Origin: Methylomonas sp. LW13 | GTDB taxonomy: Bacteria; Pseudomonadota; Gammaproteobacteria; Methylococcales; Methylomonadaceae | DNA: 64,000 nt | NCBI RefSeq assembly: GCF_016865255.1 | Contig: NZ_CP033381.1 | Location: 1,550,001 to 1,614,000 of the forward strand | Direction: 5' to 3' | In this document: positions 37,301-46,672 of the stretch, in pieces | Layout: each line of letters opens with the position of its first letter | Numbering within the stretch: position 1 is the stretch's first letter | Translations under genes and position numbers: made by a program | Notes under the pieces: model-generated | Told to the model about the DNA's origin: nothing | The model's database searches: none | Seen by the model: the letters and a program-made list of their open reading frames with translations, nothing else

Positions 37301-37730
37301 TTTACGCGAACGTGGTTTGCAGATGCCGATTCTAGTGCTGAGCGCCAATGCTTACCCAGGCGATCGGCTGGCAGTGTTGAATGCCGGCTGTAACGATTTT
37401 CTATCCAAGCCGATTCAGGTAACGCAGTTGATGAGCAAGCTGAAGCTATATTTGTCGCTGCACTGGATCTATCGGGACGACCCAGGGCAAACGGTTCCCG
37501 AAAAAGCGGCCGAGCCTATGCTGATGCCGCCGCCGGAATTATTGCAAGCCTGTGTGGAATGCGTGCGGATCGGCGACTTGTTGGGACTGAAGAAAGTGTT
37601 GGAACAGCTCAGGCAAGCCGAGCCGCGTTACAACGCTTTTTTTGCCAAGCTGACGGCCTTGGCTAATCAATTTAGGGTGGGTGAAATCCGAAAACTATTG
37701 CAGATGCACAAACAGGAGGTGTCCCGATGA
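34353..37730 (+). CDS. NCS1-type transporter fused to hybrid histidine kinase
   Basis: The 1125-residue membrane sensor starts with a purine-cytosine permease-like (NCS1) domain of about 12 spans (residues 1-470). A cysteine-rich segment from about residue 498 (CSICENEF..CPAY..CSLCC..CLDACK) could bind metal. Two more spans, a coiled coil, HisKA (NMSHEIRSP, His684), HATPase (GNAIKFT, DTGSGI) and a receiver (LLDIS, Asp969) follow. It is comparable in plan to CbrA-like transporter kinases. It overlaps its LuxR-type partner by 4 bases. The start at 34353 is 4 bp from repeat copy 8 and lacks a Shine-Dalgarno; upstream frame is repeat sequence and was rejected. The ligand is unknown; a nitrogen compound is plausible from family and context. 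Confidence 0.9.
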   Translation: MKPIHQNITKIRRDYNALVANETLEDYALRYAPRSFRKWSEFQVANTAFGSTSFLVLEAIGGFLSINYGFTNACWAILIVGIVIFITSLPISYYAARYHIDIDLLTRAAGFGYIGSTVTSLIYASFTFTLFALEASIMSLAIELYFEIPLALAHVVSAVIVVPLVTFGITTISRMQLWTQPVWLALLIAPYIAVAHAEPEALMTLQAYFWIAGSGEGFDWLLFGTATTVAFSMVAQIGEQVDFLRFMPDKTKANRFKWWAAMLAAGPGWVVFGVIRQIAGALLAHLAIRHGISPQHAHEPTQMYLVAYNELFENPQWALATTTLFVVLSQIKINVTNAYAGSLAWSNFFSRLTHSHPGRVVWLLFNVLIALLLMEFGVFGALEKVLGLFSNMSIAWISGVAAELMINKPLGLSPKEIEFKRAYLSDLNPVGMIATFVASVVSILAYVGLFGEWPKAFSAFIALSLAFFLVPVLAYCCGGKHYLARDRKKHNRKAHDKCSICENEFEHDDMAYCPAYAGSICSLCCTLDARCLDACKPGFRFDDYLESLAKRLMPDFIGITARLRLLRFGLLFGFLTILTGIFISIIYYQDLISVQHNQPAFGLLINNFLKIYASLLVFIGLCTWWLILNAESRRVAHEETAKQTQLLLQEIEQHKQTDLKLQQARRMADAANQAKSRFLSNMSHEIRSPLNSIVGYAHILHQDPNIPENRRQAVDTLKRSGEHLSALIEDILDIARIEARKFDFKYQPIDFPGFIEHLVHVFKAQAEDKGLSFNCQLTTVLPQRIRGDEKRVGQILMNLLGNAIKFTSQGGVVFRIGYSSGVASFQVSDTGSGIDEQQLQNIFQPFTRLDTPTANAVSGSGLGLTICKILTEVMGGELTVQSKVGEGSTFSVRLLLPSLGVENEAEPLAPIIGYQGARRRIMVVDDQREHRELLLSLLEPLGFYLEEVDSGEACLDKVAAQQPDLILLDISMSGIDGIETAMRLRERGLQMPILVLSANAYPGDRLAVLNAGCNDFLSKPIQVTQLMSKLKLYLSLHWIYRDDPGQTVPEKAAEPMLMPPPELLQACVECVRIGDLLGLKKVLEQLRQAEPRYNAFFAKLTALANQFRVGEIRKLLQMHKQEVSR

Positions 37731-38662
37731 TGGAAGTATCCGCCAGCAATGGCACGGTGTTGATAGTCGACGATACGCCCGGCAATCTGGCCCTGCTATC
37801 CGATACGCTTTCCGAGGCCAATTATCGGGTGTTGGTGGCGACCGACGGTTGTTCGGCCATCGAGCAGATTCAATATGTCAAACCCGACATCATTTTGCTG
37901 GACGTGATGATGCCGGGCATAGATGGTTTCGAGACCTGTAGCCGTTTGAAAGCCGATCCGGCCACCGCGCCGATTCCAGTGTTGTTCATGACCGGCCTCA
38001 GCGAACTGGACGATTTGCTGCGCGGCTTCGGCGAGGGGGCGTTGGATTACATCGTCAAGCCGATTCGGCCGGCCGAGGTGCTGGCGCGGATCGAAGTACA
38101 TCTGACCCAATCCCGTAATTTGCGCCGGGCCGAGAGTTTACTGGATCATCACGATTTCGCCGCCGTGGCTGTGGATGCGGCGGGGGGCATTGTCTGGCTG
38201 ACGCCGGCGGCTCGCGAATGGTTGGACGATTTTGCCGAATTACAAGAAGGAGGGGCGCAGCATACTGCGGATAAGCTGTTGCCGGAAAGCATGCGTGGCT
38301 GGTTTCAACGCTGGTTGCGGCAAAGCGGGCGCAGCGAGGTGGCAGCCGAAACGGAAGCGCATCGTCTGGCGCCAGGCTTTGCGTTGCGGGTCGGCGCCTG
38401 CCAGAATCCGGATGAATATCTGCTGTTATTACAGCGCGAAGACGCGCAATGGACGCCGGAAACCCTGCGCGACAAGCTGAAGCTGACCTTTCGTGAGGCC
38501 GAGATTTTAATGTGGATTGCCCGCGGCAAGACTAATAAGGAAATCGGCATCATCCTCACCACCAGTCCCAGGACCGTGAATAAGCATCTGGAGCATATCT
38601 TTGAAAAGCTCGGCGTTTCCACGCGGGCGGCGGCGGTGGCGATGGTGTTGCAGCGGGGGTGA
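37727..38662 (+). CDS. Response regulator with LuxR-type HTH
   Basis: The 311-residue protein has a receiver domain (VLIVDDTPGNL, LLDVMMPGIDG, KP) in residues 10-125, a central PAS-like segment (residues 140-240), and a C-terminal LuxR/GerE helix-turn-helix (LTFREAEILMWIARGKTNKEI, given by its parts). AGGAGGTGTCCCG precedes the ATG, which overlaps the kinase stop codon, so the two are translationally coupled partners. Target genes are unknown; the adjacent urea locus is a candidate. Confidence 0.92.
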   Translation: MMEVSASNGTVLIVDDTPGNLALLSDTLSEANYRVLVATDGCSAIEQIQYVKPDIILLDVMMPGIDGFETCSRLKADPATAPIPVLFMTGLSELDDLLRGFGEGALDYIVKPIRPAEVLARIEVHLTQSRNLRRAESLLDHHDFAAVAVDAAGGIVWLTPAAREWLDDFAELQEGGAQHTADKLLPESMRGWFQRWLRQSGRSEVAAETEAHRLAPGFALRVGACQNPDEYLLLLQREDAQWTPETLRDKLKLTFREAEILMWIARGKTNKEIGIILTTSPRTVNKHLEHIFEKLGVSTRAAAVAMVLQRG

Positions 38663-38671
38663 TTAGGCAAT

Positions 38672-38709
38672 AAAAAAGGCCGGCAACTAACTGTTTGCCG
38701 GCCTTTTAT
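38672..38709. terminator. Bidirectional Rho-independent terminator
   Basis: A GGCCGGCAA/TTGCCGGCC hairpin flanked by an A-run on the left and a T-run on the right, between the convergent response-regulator and fabG genes. It can terminate both. Confidence 0.9.
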
Positions 38710-38733
38710 TTGGTCTGGAGAAACTTTTAGCCT

Positions 38734-39462
38734 TTAAGGCATGTACATGCCGCCGTTCACATGCAAGGTTTCACCGGTGATGTACGAGGCTTGCTCGGAG
38801 GCCAGGAAGGATACCGCGTGGGCAATTTCTTCAGGCTGGCCGAGGCGACCCAGCGCTATTGAGCCAAGTAGGGCGTTTTTGATGTCATCCGACAGTTCCT
38901 TGGTCATATCGGTGTCGATAAAACCGGGCGATACCGTATTGACGGTGATGCCGCGCGAACCGACTTCTTTGGCCATGGATTTGGCGAAGCCGATCATGCC
39001 GGCCTTGGCTGCCGCGTAGTTGGCTTGGCCCGCGTTGCCAGTGGAGCCGACCACCGAGGAAATATTGATGATGCGGCCGTAACGGACTTTCATCATGCCG
39101 CGCAATACGGCTTTACTCATTCTAAAAATCGAGGTCAGGTTGGTGTTGATGATGTCGTCCCATTCCTCGTCCTTCATGCGCATCAACAGGTTGTCGCGGG
39201 TGATGCCGGCGTTATTGACCAGGACAGCCGGGGTACCGTAAGCGTCGCCGGTGGTTTTGATAAAGCTGTCGATGTCGGCGGAATCGGCAACGTTTAATTT
39301 GTAGCCTTTGCCGTTGTCGCCCAGATAAGCGGAGATCGCGTCGGCGCCGCTATCGGAGGTGGCAGTGCCGACCACAAAAAAGCCGTCGGCGACTAATTTT
39401 TCGGCAATGGCCCGGCCTATGCCGCGGCTGGCGCCGGTAACAATGGCGAGTTTTTTATCCAC
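38734..39462 (-). CDS. fabG: 3-oxoacyl-[ACP] reductase FabG
   Basis: This is the NADPH-dependent reductase of type II fatty acid synthesis. The 242-residue short-chain dehydrogenase has GASRGIG (cofactor), NNAG, and the YAAAKAG catalytic Tyr-Lys pair. The GTG at 39462, preceded by GGAG and overlapping the fabD stop by 8 bases, gives the normal FabG N-terminus (VDKKLAIVTGASRG); the frame is open to 39486. Unusually, acpP does not follow; a terminator does. Confidence 0.96.
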   Translation of the reverse strand: MDKKLAIVTGASRGIGRAIAEKLVADGFFVVGTATSDSGADAISAYLGDNGKGYKLNVADSADIDSFIKTTGDAYGTPAVLVNNAGITRDNLLMRMKDEEWDDIINTNLTSIFRMSKAVLRGMMKVRYGRIINISSVVGSTGNAGQANYAAAKAGMIGFAKSMAKEVGSRGITVNTVSPGFIDTDMTKELSDDIKNALLGSIALGRLGQPEEIAHAVSFLASEQASYITGETLHVNGGMYMP

Positions 39463-40411
39463 GGAGTTGCTCCACAACGTTGTCAATGGTTTCGGGGTCG
39501 TAAATGGTGTAATGCGTTGCGTCAGGCGCTATGCGTTTGTTTAAACCGACTAATACTTTGCCGGGCCCGCATTCAACAAAAGCGGTGACGCCTTGTTCGT
39601 GCATGAATTTGACGCTTTCCACCCACCGCACCGGTTTGAACAATTGTTCTTTCAATGCATAGCGAATCACTTCCGGCGAGCCGTGCGATTTGACGTCGGC
39701 GTTGTGGATCAGCGTGCTATTGGGCATCTCGACGTTAAGGCTTTGCAATATTTCGTTTAATTTGTCGGAGGCCGCTTCCATCAATGCGCAGTGGGACGGC
39801 ACGCTAACCGGTAGTTTTAATGCACGTTTGGCGCCCAGCGCTTTTAAGGCTTCCATCGCTCTTTCCACTGCGGCGGTTTCGCCCGCAATCACCACTTGGC
39901 CTGGGGCATTGAAATTGGCGGCCGCAACGATTTCGCCATTGGCGACTGCGGCACAGGTGTTAACGACTTGATGATCTTCCAGGCCCAGAATAGCCGCCAT
40001 CGCGCCTTTTCCGGCTGGTACCGCTTCCTGCATCAGGCGGCCGCGCTCGGCGACCAGGCGAATGGCGTCTTCATAACCCAGCGCACCGGAACAGACCAGG
40101 GCGGTGTATTCACCCAAGCTATGGCCGGCCATCCAGGCGGGTTTGATGTCGGTTTTTTCGCACCAGGCCCGCCACACCGCAACGCCGGCCGCCAGCATCG
40201 CTGGTTGGGTGTTGTGGGTTTGGTTCAAATCCGTGTCCGGGCCGTTGGCGACCATATTCCACAAATCGAAACCCAGCACGTCGGAAGCTTGTTCGAAAGT
40301 TTGCTTGACCAGGGGATTGGCGGCGGCCAGCGTGCCTAACATGCCGACGGCTTGCGAGCCTTGTCCGGGAAATACGAATGCCAGATTGTAACTTTGTTCT
40401 ATTGTCGTCAT
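39455..40411 (-). CDS. fabD: Malonyl-CoA-ACP transacylase FabD
   Basis: FabD loads malonate on acyl carrier protein for fatty acid elongation. The 318-residue protein has the N-terminal FPGQGSQ motif and the catalytic serine in GHSLGEY, with the later PVSVPSHCALM His motif. It starts 2 bp after fabH and overlaps fabG, all in one minus-strand operon. Confidence 0.97.
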   Translation of the reverse strand: MTTIEQSYNLAFVFPGQGSQAVGMLGTLAAANPLVKQTFEQASDVLGFDLWNMVANGPDTDLNQTHNTQPAMLAAGVAVWRAWCEKTDIKPAWMAGHSLGEYTALVCSGALGYEDAIRLVAERGRLMQEAVPAGKGAMAAILGLEDHQVVNTCAAVANGEIVAAANFNAPGQVVIAGETAAVERAMEALKALGAKRALKLPVSVPSHCALMEAASDKLNEILQSLNVEMPNSTLIHNADVKSHGSPEVIRYALKEQLFKPVRWVESVKFMHEQGVTAFVECGPGKVLVGLNKRIAPDATHYTIYDPETIDNVVEQLRG

Positions 40412-40413
40412 GT

Positions 40414-41378
<965 letters not shown>

Positions 41379-41382
<4 letters not shown>

Positions 41383-42407
41383 TCATCAACCTTTTGGGCC
41401 AGCGCGAGTTCTAGTTTTTCGCTGATTTTACGAATAACGCCCTGTGCGACTTCGACTTCCGCCAGATGAATGGCGGTTTCGAAAGCCAGAGCGTCTGCGC
41501 CGCCGTGGCTTTTGATCACCAAGCCGCGCAGGCCGATGAAACTGGCGCCGTTATACAGGCGCGGGTCTATACTGTCTTTGAAGCGTTTCAGAACAGGATA
41601 AGCGATCAATCCGGCTAATTTGGTCAGCCAGTTTTGCGAAAAACTGTCTTTCAGTTTGCTGCCTATCATTTTCGCCGCGCCTTCGATAGATTTTAGGGCG
41701 ATGTTACCGACGAAACCGTCCGATACGATTAAATCGACTTTGACGCTGCCGGCGTTGATCGAATTGCCTTCCACGTAACCGATGTAATTCAGTCCGGAAT
41801 TTTCCAGCAATTTAGCGGCGGCTTTGACTTGTTCGTTGCCTTTCATGTCTTCTTCGCCGATGTTTAACAAGCCGATACGCGGACGCTCGATTTTTTCCAC
41901 GGCCTTGACCACTTCTTCGCCCATCACGGCAAATTGGTAGAGTTGTTCGGCGCTGGAATCGACATTGGCGCCTAAATCGAGCATGTGGGTGTGGCCGAAA
42001 GTAGACGGCAATGTGGAAATAATCGCCGGGCGTTCGATGCCGGGAATCATTTTCAGCACGAAACGGGCTGTCGCCATCAGCGCTCCGGTGTTACCGGCGC
42101 TGACGCAGGCGTCGGCCTTGCCTTCCTGGACCAGATTAATCGCCACGCGCATGGAAGAATCTTTTTTGTTCTTCAAGGCTTTTTGCGGCGCTTCGTCCAT
42201 TTCGACCACTTGCGAGGCGTGTTGAATACTGATCCGACCTTTGAACTCGACCAGCGCTTGGGATAGCAGGTTACCAAGAACCGCTTCATCGCCCACCATG
42301 ATCAGATTTAAGTCCGGATTTTTTCGTAAACAGGCCAGTGAAGCAGGTACGGTAACTTGAGGACCGAAATCCCCGCCCATGGCATCAATTGAGAGAGTTG
42401 AGCTCAC
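41379..42407 (-). CDS. plsX: Phosphate acyltransferase PlsX
   Basis: PlsX makes acyl-phosphate from acyl-ACP for phospholipid synthesis. The 342-residue protein has the typical start (LSIDAMGGDFGP), SAGNTGALMA and SDGFVGNIALKS segments. It lies between rpmF and fabH, the conserved position. A 210-bp gap separates it from rpmF. Confidence 0.96.
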
Positions 42408-42617
42408 GCTTAGGACTAACTCCAGAAGTTGAAAGGAGCCAACAGCTGTCCAGCGACGTGTTGGCTTACTCAGAGACTATCAATAAATCAAATATTACTG
42501 CCCGTCATGCTGACGATTGCGCGGTAAAACGCGATGTTTGCGGCCCGTCTTGGACTAAGGGCTGCTCGACTCGATTTGCGAATAAATTACGAGTCGGCCT
42601 ATGGCAGTTTAAAACGA

Positions 42618-42800
42618 TTAATCTTCGTCGTTGCCGGCAATGATTTGACGGCCTTTGAAGAAACCGTCCGGCGTCATGTGGTGACGCAGATGGGTTTCGC
42701 CGGTCAACGGATCCTGAGACAGGGTTTTACCGACTAATGCATCGTGTGAACGACGTTGACCGCGTCTGGAACGCGATACTTTGCTCTTTTGTACTGCCAT
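42618..42800 (-). CDS. rpmF: 50S ribosomal protein L32
   Basis: Sixty residues, starting [20 protein letters not shown], the canonical bacterial L32 N-terminus. It is a basic structural protein of the large ribosomal subunit. It lies between yceD and plsX, the usual gene order, 1 bp from the yceD stop codon. It lacks the zinc cysteines found in some L32 variants. Confidence 0.96.
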   Translation of the reverse strand: MAVQKSKVSRSRRGQRRSHDALVGKTLSQDPLTGETHLRHHMTPDGFFKGRQIIAGNDED

Positions 42801-42801
42801 T

Positions 42802-43320
42802 TCAATCTCCAGTTTTTTTAAGTTTTGCTAAAACAGAAAAAGGGTTGTTAGCCTTAGTCTGACTATCTGTTGCGCTGTAATCGGCATCTTCCGAACGGTT
42901 GTGGGCGAGACAATTGTGTTCATGCCGAGGGTAGTCGGGCAAAGCCAGCAGGATTTCGTCTTCGATCACCGTGTTCAACGATACGGTGTCGCCGTCCAGC
43001 AATAGCGGTTCGCAATCGTCCAGTTGCTTTGCTTCCTGTAGCGAAGCAACAACAGCCAATTTAAAATCGATATCCAACGGCCAAGCCAGTGCTTGTAAAC
43101 AAGACTGACACGCCAATTCCACAACACCCTCGATATGGCCGGCAACGACAATGCGTTTACCTTCCTTACCAAATTCGACCTTGGCGCTAACACTGCCACC
43201 ATGATCGATCACGCTACCAGACAAGCGCTCGAGCGCAGCGATTTTTATATCCCCGGAAAACGCGCCGCGTCTTTCGGCGAATAATAAGGGATCGATAAGG
43301 TCGGGAAACTTGTCTGACAT
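42802..43320 (-). CDS. yceD: YceD/DUF177 family protein
   Basis: This protein is linked to 23S rRNA accumulation and is coupled to rpmF in many bacteria. The 172-residue product starts [18 protein letters not shown] and contains the conserved ACQSCLQAL and a C-terminal acidic [15 protein letters not shown] region. The frame opens at 43374, but the ATG at 43320 matches the family start. The divergent maf gene begins 69 bp away. Confidence 0.88.
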   Translation of the reverse strand: MSDKFPDLIDPLLFAERRGAFSGDIKIAALERLSGSVIDHGGSVSAKVEFGKEGKRIVVAGHIEGVVELACQSCLQALAWPLDIDFKLAVVASLQEAKQLDDCEPLLLDGDTVSLNTVIEDEILLALPDYPRHEHNCLAHNRSEDADYSATDSQTKANNPFSVLAKLKKTGD

Positions 43321-43389
43321 AACTGTACAATGATACAGATAACTAACTGTTGCGTCAAACGCACACCGACTCAAATCACTACCTAACCG

Positions 43390-43968
43390 ATGACCGCCAT
43401 AGTCCTTGCTTCGAGTTCGAAATACCGTTGCCAGTTGTTGGAAAAACTGGGTCTTGCTTTTTTAAGTTGCAGCAGTGACGTCGATGAGAGCCCGCAAGCC
43501 GGCGAATCGCCCTATGCTTTGGTGCGCAGATTATCGCTGGCGAAGGCTGAAGAAGTCGGCAAAATATACCCTAATCATTTAATCATCGGTTCCGATCAGG
43601 TTGCCGTGCTGGACCAAGAGATATTGGGAAAACCCGGCGGGCGCGACGCGGCAATTCAACAACTTGCCAAGCAATCCGGCCGGACCGTGCAATTTTATAC
43701 TGGAGTCTGCGTTTTTAATAGCGTATCGGGCCGGCACCTGAGCGATATGGATGTTTGTAGTGTGCAATTCAAAACGCTGACCTCGTCGCAGATTGAAAAA
43801 TACATTGATTTGGATCGGCCCTTCGACTGTGCCGGCAGCTTCAAATCCGAGGGTTTGGGGATCGCGCTATTTAGTAAAATTGTCGGCGAGGACCCCAATG
43901 CATTAGTAGGATTGCCCTTGATAAAATTGGTGGCTTTACTCGACAAGTTTGGGGTCAATATTCTCTGA
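43390..43968 (+). CDS. Maf-family nucleotide pyrophosphatase (YceF type)
   Basis: Maf proteins hydrolyse modified or canonical nucleoside triphosphates; the YceF branch prefers 7-methyl-GTP. The 192-residue protein has the N-terminal LASSSKYRCQLLEKLGL motif, the catalytic SDQVAVL region and the C-terminal EDPNALVGLPL segment. The position next to yceD-rpmF is the conserved place of yceF, divergent as in E. coli. Confidence 0.92.
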   Translation: MTAIVLASSSKYRCQLLEKLGLAFLSCSSDVDESPQAGESPYALVRRLSLAKAEEVGKIYPNHLIIGSDQVAVLDQEILGKPGGRDAAIQQLAKQSGRTVQFYTGVCVFNSVSGRHLSDMDVCSVQFKTLTSSQIEKYIDLDRPFDCAGSFKSEGLGIALFSKIVGEDPNALVGLPLIKLVALLDKFGVNIL

Positions 43969-44011
43969 TTTACCGCGACTTACGGTAGCAGAAAATGCTT
44001 GCCAGTACCGT

Positions 44012-44875
44012 TTAGTGAAATTTTTTGTTCGGTCCGAGTAATTCAAACATCTGCAAAAACTCCTCTTCCACCTGCTCCATTATCGAAATGGTTTGCTCTC
44101 GTGTCAGACGCACCAGCGTTAACGATTGGTTAGAAAATTCAGCTACGGCTATTTCCAAGCCATCGGCTTGTTGGCCGCTATCGACCAAGCACGCCGCCAT
44201 ATGCAGTAAATGAGCGTCCAGTTTGTGTATTTGGGCATCGGCAGGATTCAGATAACAGCCTATGGTTTCGTAGAGGGATTCCGGTAAGCCCCAGATTTTT
44301 AGTAATTCCCCGCCGACCTCAGCATGAGTGAAACCAATCAGTTCTTGTTCGAAACCGGCCAACAAAGCGCGGTTGTGGTCTGCGGCAAGCAATACGCTTA
44401 GATATTGCTCGGGCATTTTTTGACTGAGTATCAGTGAGCCTATGTCGTGTAAAAGGCCGGCCAGAAAAAGTCTTTCGGTATGCAGCACGGCGCTGGCTTT
44501 TGCCAGCAGTCGGGCTATCACCGCGCAATGAATGCTGCGCATCCAAAACGAGGTCATGTCGATCAGTTCGCCGGGGATTTTTCCGAAGCGATCAACGACC
44601 GTGGTTGCCAATACCAGGTTACTCAAGTCGTCGATGCCTATTACGGTAACGGCGCGGGAAATGGTGTCGATTTTGGCTTGAAAACCGTAGAAAGGACTAT
44701 TTACTACCCGTAACAAACGCGCACTGAGTGCAGGGTCCTTGGCAATGACCTTGCCGATGTCAGCCAGAGAATAACGCGAATCCCGAATCATTTCGCTGAG
44801 TTGAAAATAAATATCGGGCAGGGAAAACAGTTCGGTCGAGCCGGCAATCAATTGCTTGAGGGCAGCAGCTTTCAA
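44012..44875 (-). CDS. HDOD-domain signalling protein
   Basis: The 287-residue HDOD protein is an HD-like domain without the full metal-binding set, common in regulators of motility, stress or cyclic-di-GMP signalling. Motifs such as DPALSARLLRVVNSPFYG and GLLHDIGSLIL are visible. It begins with TTG directly after the stop codon of the transglycosylase gene, with GGAAGAG upstream, so it is translationally coupled. The partner is unknown. Confidence 0.88.
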   Translation of the reverse strand: MKAAALKQLIAGSTELFSLPDIYFQLSEMIRDSRYSLADIGKVIAKDPALSARLLRVVNSPFYGFQAKIDTISRAVTVIGIDDLSNLVLATTVVDRFGKIPGELIDMTSFWMRSIHCAVIARLLAKASAVLHTERLFLAGLLHDIGSLILSQKMPEQYLSVLLAADHNRALLAGFEQELIGFTHAEVGGELLKIWGLPESLYETIGCYLNPADAQIHKLDAHLLHMAACLVDSGQQADGLEIAVAEFSNQSLTLVRLTREQTISIMEQVEEEFLQMFELLGPNKKFH

Positions 44876-45451
44876 TTAACTCTTCCGATACAGCGCCATC
44901 ACGTGCTGCACATAATTGCGGGTTTCGGGATAGGGCGGCACGCTATTATTGTATTTCATCACCGCGCCTTCGCCGGCATTATAACCGGCTACCGCCAAGG
45001 TCAGATTGGAGTTGAACATCGCCAGTAAATCTTTCAAGTAGCGGGTGCCGCCATCGACATTCTGTTCGGCATCGCGCCGGTCGGTCACGCCATAGCGGCG
45101 CGCGGTATCCGGCATCAGTTGCATCAAGCCCACCGCGCCGGCCGAGGACACCGCATTGGGGTTATAGGCCGATTCGGCTTGAATCACCGCATGCAGCAGT
45201 TTTGGGTCCATTTGATGTTTGGCCGCGGCCTTGGCGACTAAGTCGTTGAACTTGAGCTTGTTGCCCGACATGAACTTTAGGTCGTGTTTATAAGTACGCG
45301 GTCGGGTGCGAATGATCAAGCGGTAATCAAAGCCCTTTTTCGGTTCGTCGGTGTAATACACCCGACCGCTAGGATCGGTGTATTTAAAAATGTCGGCCCC
45401 CGCATCGGTGATGAGCGCTATCGATAGTGTGGCAATCAACAGGGGTTTCAT
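44876..45451 (-). CDS. Lytic transglycosylase with DUF4124 N-terminus
   Basis: The 191-residue exported protein has a signal peptide, a short DUF4124 segment (IFKYTDPSGRVYYTDEP) and a C-terminal SLT domain with the catalytic glutamate in VIQAESAYNP and the GLMQLMP motif. It cleaves peptidoglycan glycan strands, producing anhydro-muropeptides, in the periplasm. It is coupled to the HDOD gene downstream. Confidence 0.92.
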   Translation of the reverse strand: MKPLLIATLSIALITDAGADIFKYTDPSGRVYYTDEPKKGFDYRLIIRTRPRTYKHDLKFMSGNKLKFNDLVAKAAAKHQMDPKLLHAVIQAESAYNPNAVSSAGAVGLMQLMPDTARRYGVTDRRDAEQNVDGGTRYLKDLLAMFNSNLTLAVAGYNAGEGAVMKYNNSVPPYPETRNYVQHVMALYRKS

Positions 45452-45475
45452 CGCGTCACCTTTTACCGATTGGAC

Positions 45476-46672
45476 TCATTCAGTCACACGAATTAGGCTG
45501 GCGGCCTGTAACGCTTTAGCGCGAGCATCATTGACGTTGTCGGCCGTGGCGAGCGCCACACCCATGCGCCTTGACACGAAAGCCTCCGGTTTGCCGAACA
45601 GGCGAATGTCGGTGTCTGCGACCGCCAATGCTTGTGCCAAGCCTGCATAGCTCACGGTTTTGGCGTCTATGCCGCCTAAAATCACCGCGCTGGCGGCGGT
45701 TTTATCTAGCGCCGTGTTGACCGGCAGGCCAAGAATGGCGCGGGTATGCAAATCAAATTCGCTCTGCCGCTGGCTGGCCATCGTCACCATGCCGGTGTCG
45801 TGCGGTCTGGGGCTGACTTCGCTAAACCAGACTTGATCGCCGGCGATGAATAATTCCACACCAAACAAACCCAAGCCGCCTAATGCGGTAGTCACTTTGT
45901 CGGCGATTTGCTGAGATAACTCAACGGCCTTGCTGCTCATCGCCTGTGGTTGCCAGCTTTCCCGGTAGTCGCCGTTCTCCTGGCGGTGGCCGATGGGTTC
46001 GCAGAAATAGGTTTGCACTTGGCCGTTGCTATCCAACGCCCGGACAGTGAGTAGCGTAATTTCAAAATCAAAGTCGATTTTCGCTTCGACAATCACTTTG
46101 CCGGTGTCGGCACGACCGCCGGCTTTGGCGTAGTCCCAGGCGGCTTTTAGCTGATCGGCGCTTTTCACCATGGACTGGCCTTTGCCGGACGACGACATCG
46201 TTGGCTTGATAAAGCAGGGGTAGCCTATGCCGCTATCAATTGCGCTCCTCAATTGCTCGAAGGTGTCGGCAAAAGCGTATTTCGATGTCGGTAGACCTAG
46301 TTCAGCGGCTGCCAGCTCGCGGATGCCTTCACGATTCATAGTCAATTGAATCGCCCTAGCATTAGGGACAATAGTGGTTTCACCTTGAGCTTCAATCTCC
46401 GCTAAGGCCTCGGTGGCAATCGCTTCGATTTCGGGGATGATGTAATGCGGCTGTTCGCGGGCAATCAGGGTTTTTACTGCTGTCGCGTCGGTCATATCAA
46501 TCACGTGGCTGTGATGCGCCACCTGCATAGCCGGGGCACCGGCATAGCGGTCAACCGCAATCACTTCCACGCCATAGCGTTGCAGCGAAATGGCGATTTC
46601 TTTGCCTAATTCGCCGCTGCCCAGCAATAAAGCTTTGGTGGCGCTGCCGCTGTCAGGGGTGCCGATTTTCAT
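45476..46672 (-). CDS. purT: Formate-dependent phosphoribosylglycinamide formyltransferase
   Basis: PurT uses ATP and formate to formylate GAR in purine synthesis. The 398-residue ATP-grasp protein has [13 protein letters not shown] at the N-terminus, [12 protein letters not shown] and [13 protein letters not shown]. Formate use suits a C1-metabolising organism, although PurT is widespread. It overlaps the MutS-like gene by 4 bases. Confidence 0.96.
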   Translation of the reverse strand: MKIGTPDSGSATKALLLGSGELGKEIAISLQRYGVEVIAVDRYAGAPAMQVAHHSHVIDMTDATAVKTLIAREQPHYIIPEIEAIATEALAEIEAQGETTIVPNARAIQLTMNREGIRELAAAELGLPTSKYAFADTFEQLRSAIDSGIGYPCFIKPTMSSSGKGQSMVKSADQLKAAWDYAKAGGRADTGKVIVEAKIDFDFEITLLTVRALDSNGQVQTYFCEPIGHRQENGDYRESWQPQAMSSKAVELSQQIADKVTTALGGLGLFGVELFIAGDQVWFSEVSPRPHDTGMVTMASQRQSEFDLHTRAILGLPVNTALDKTAASAVILGGIDAKTVSYAGLAQALAVADTDIRLFGKPEAFVSRRMGVALATADNVNDARAKALQAASLIRVTE

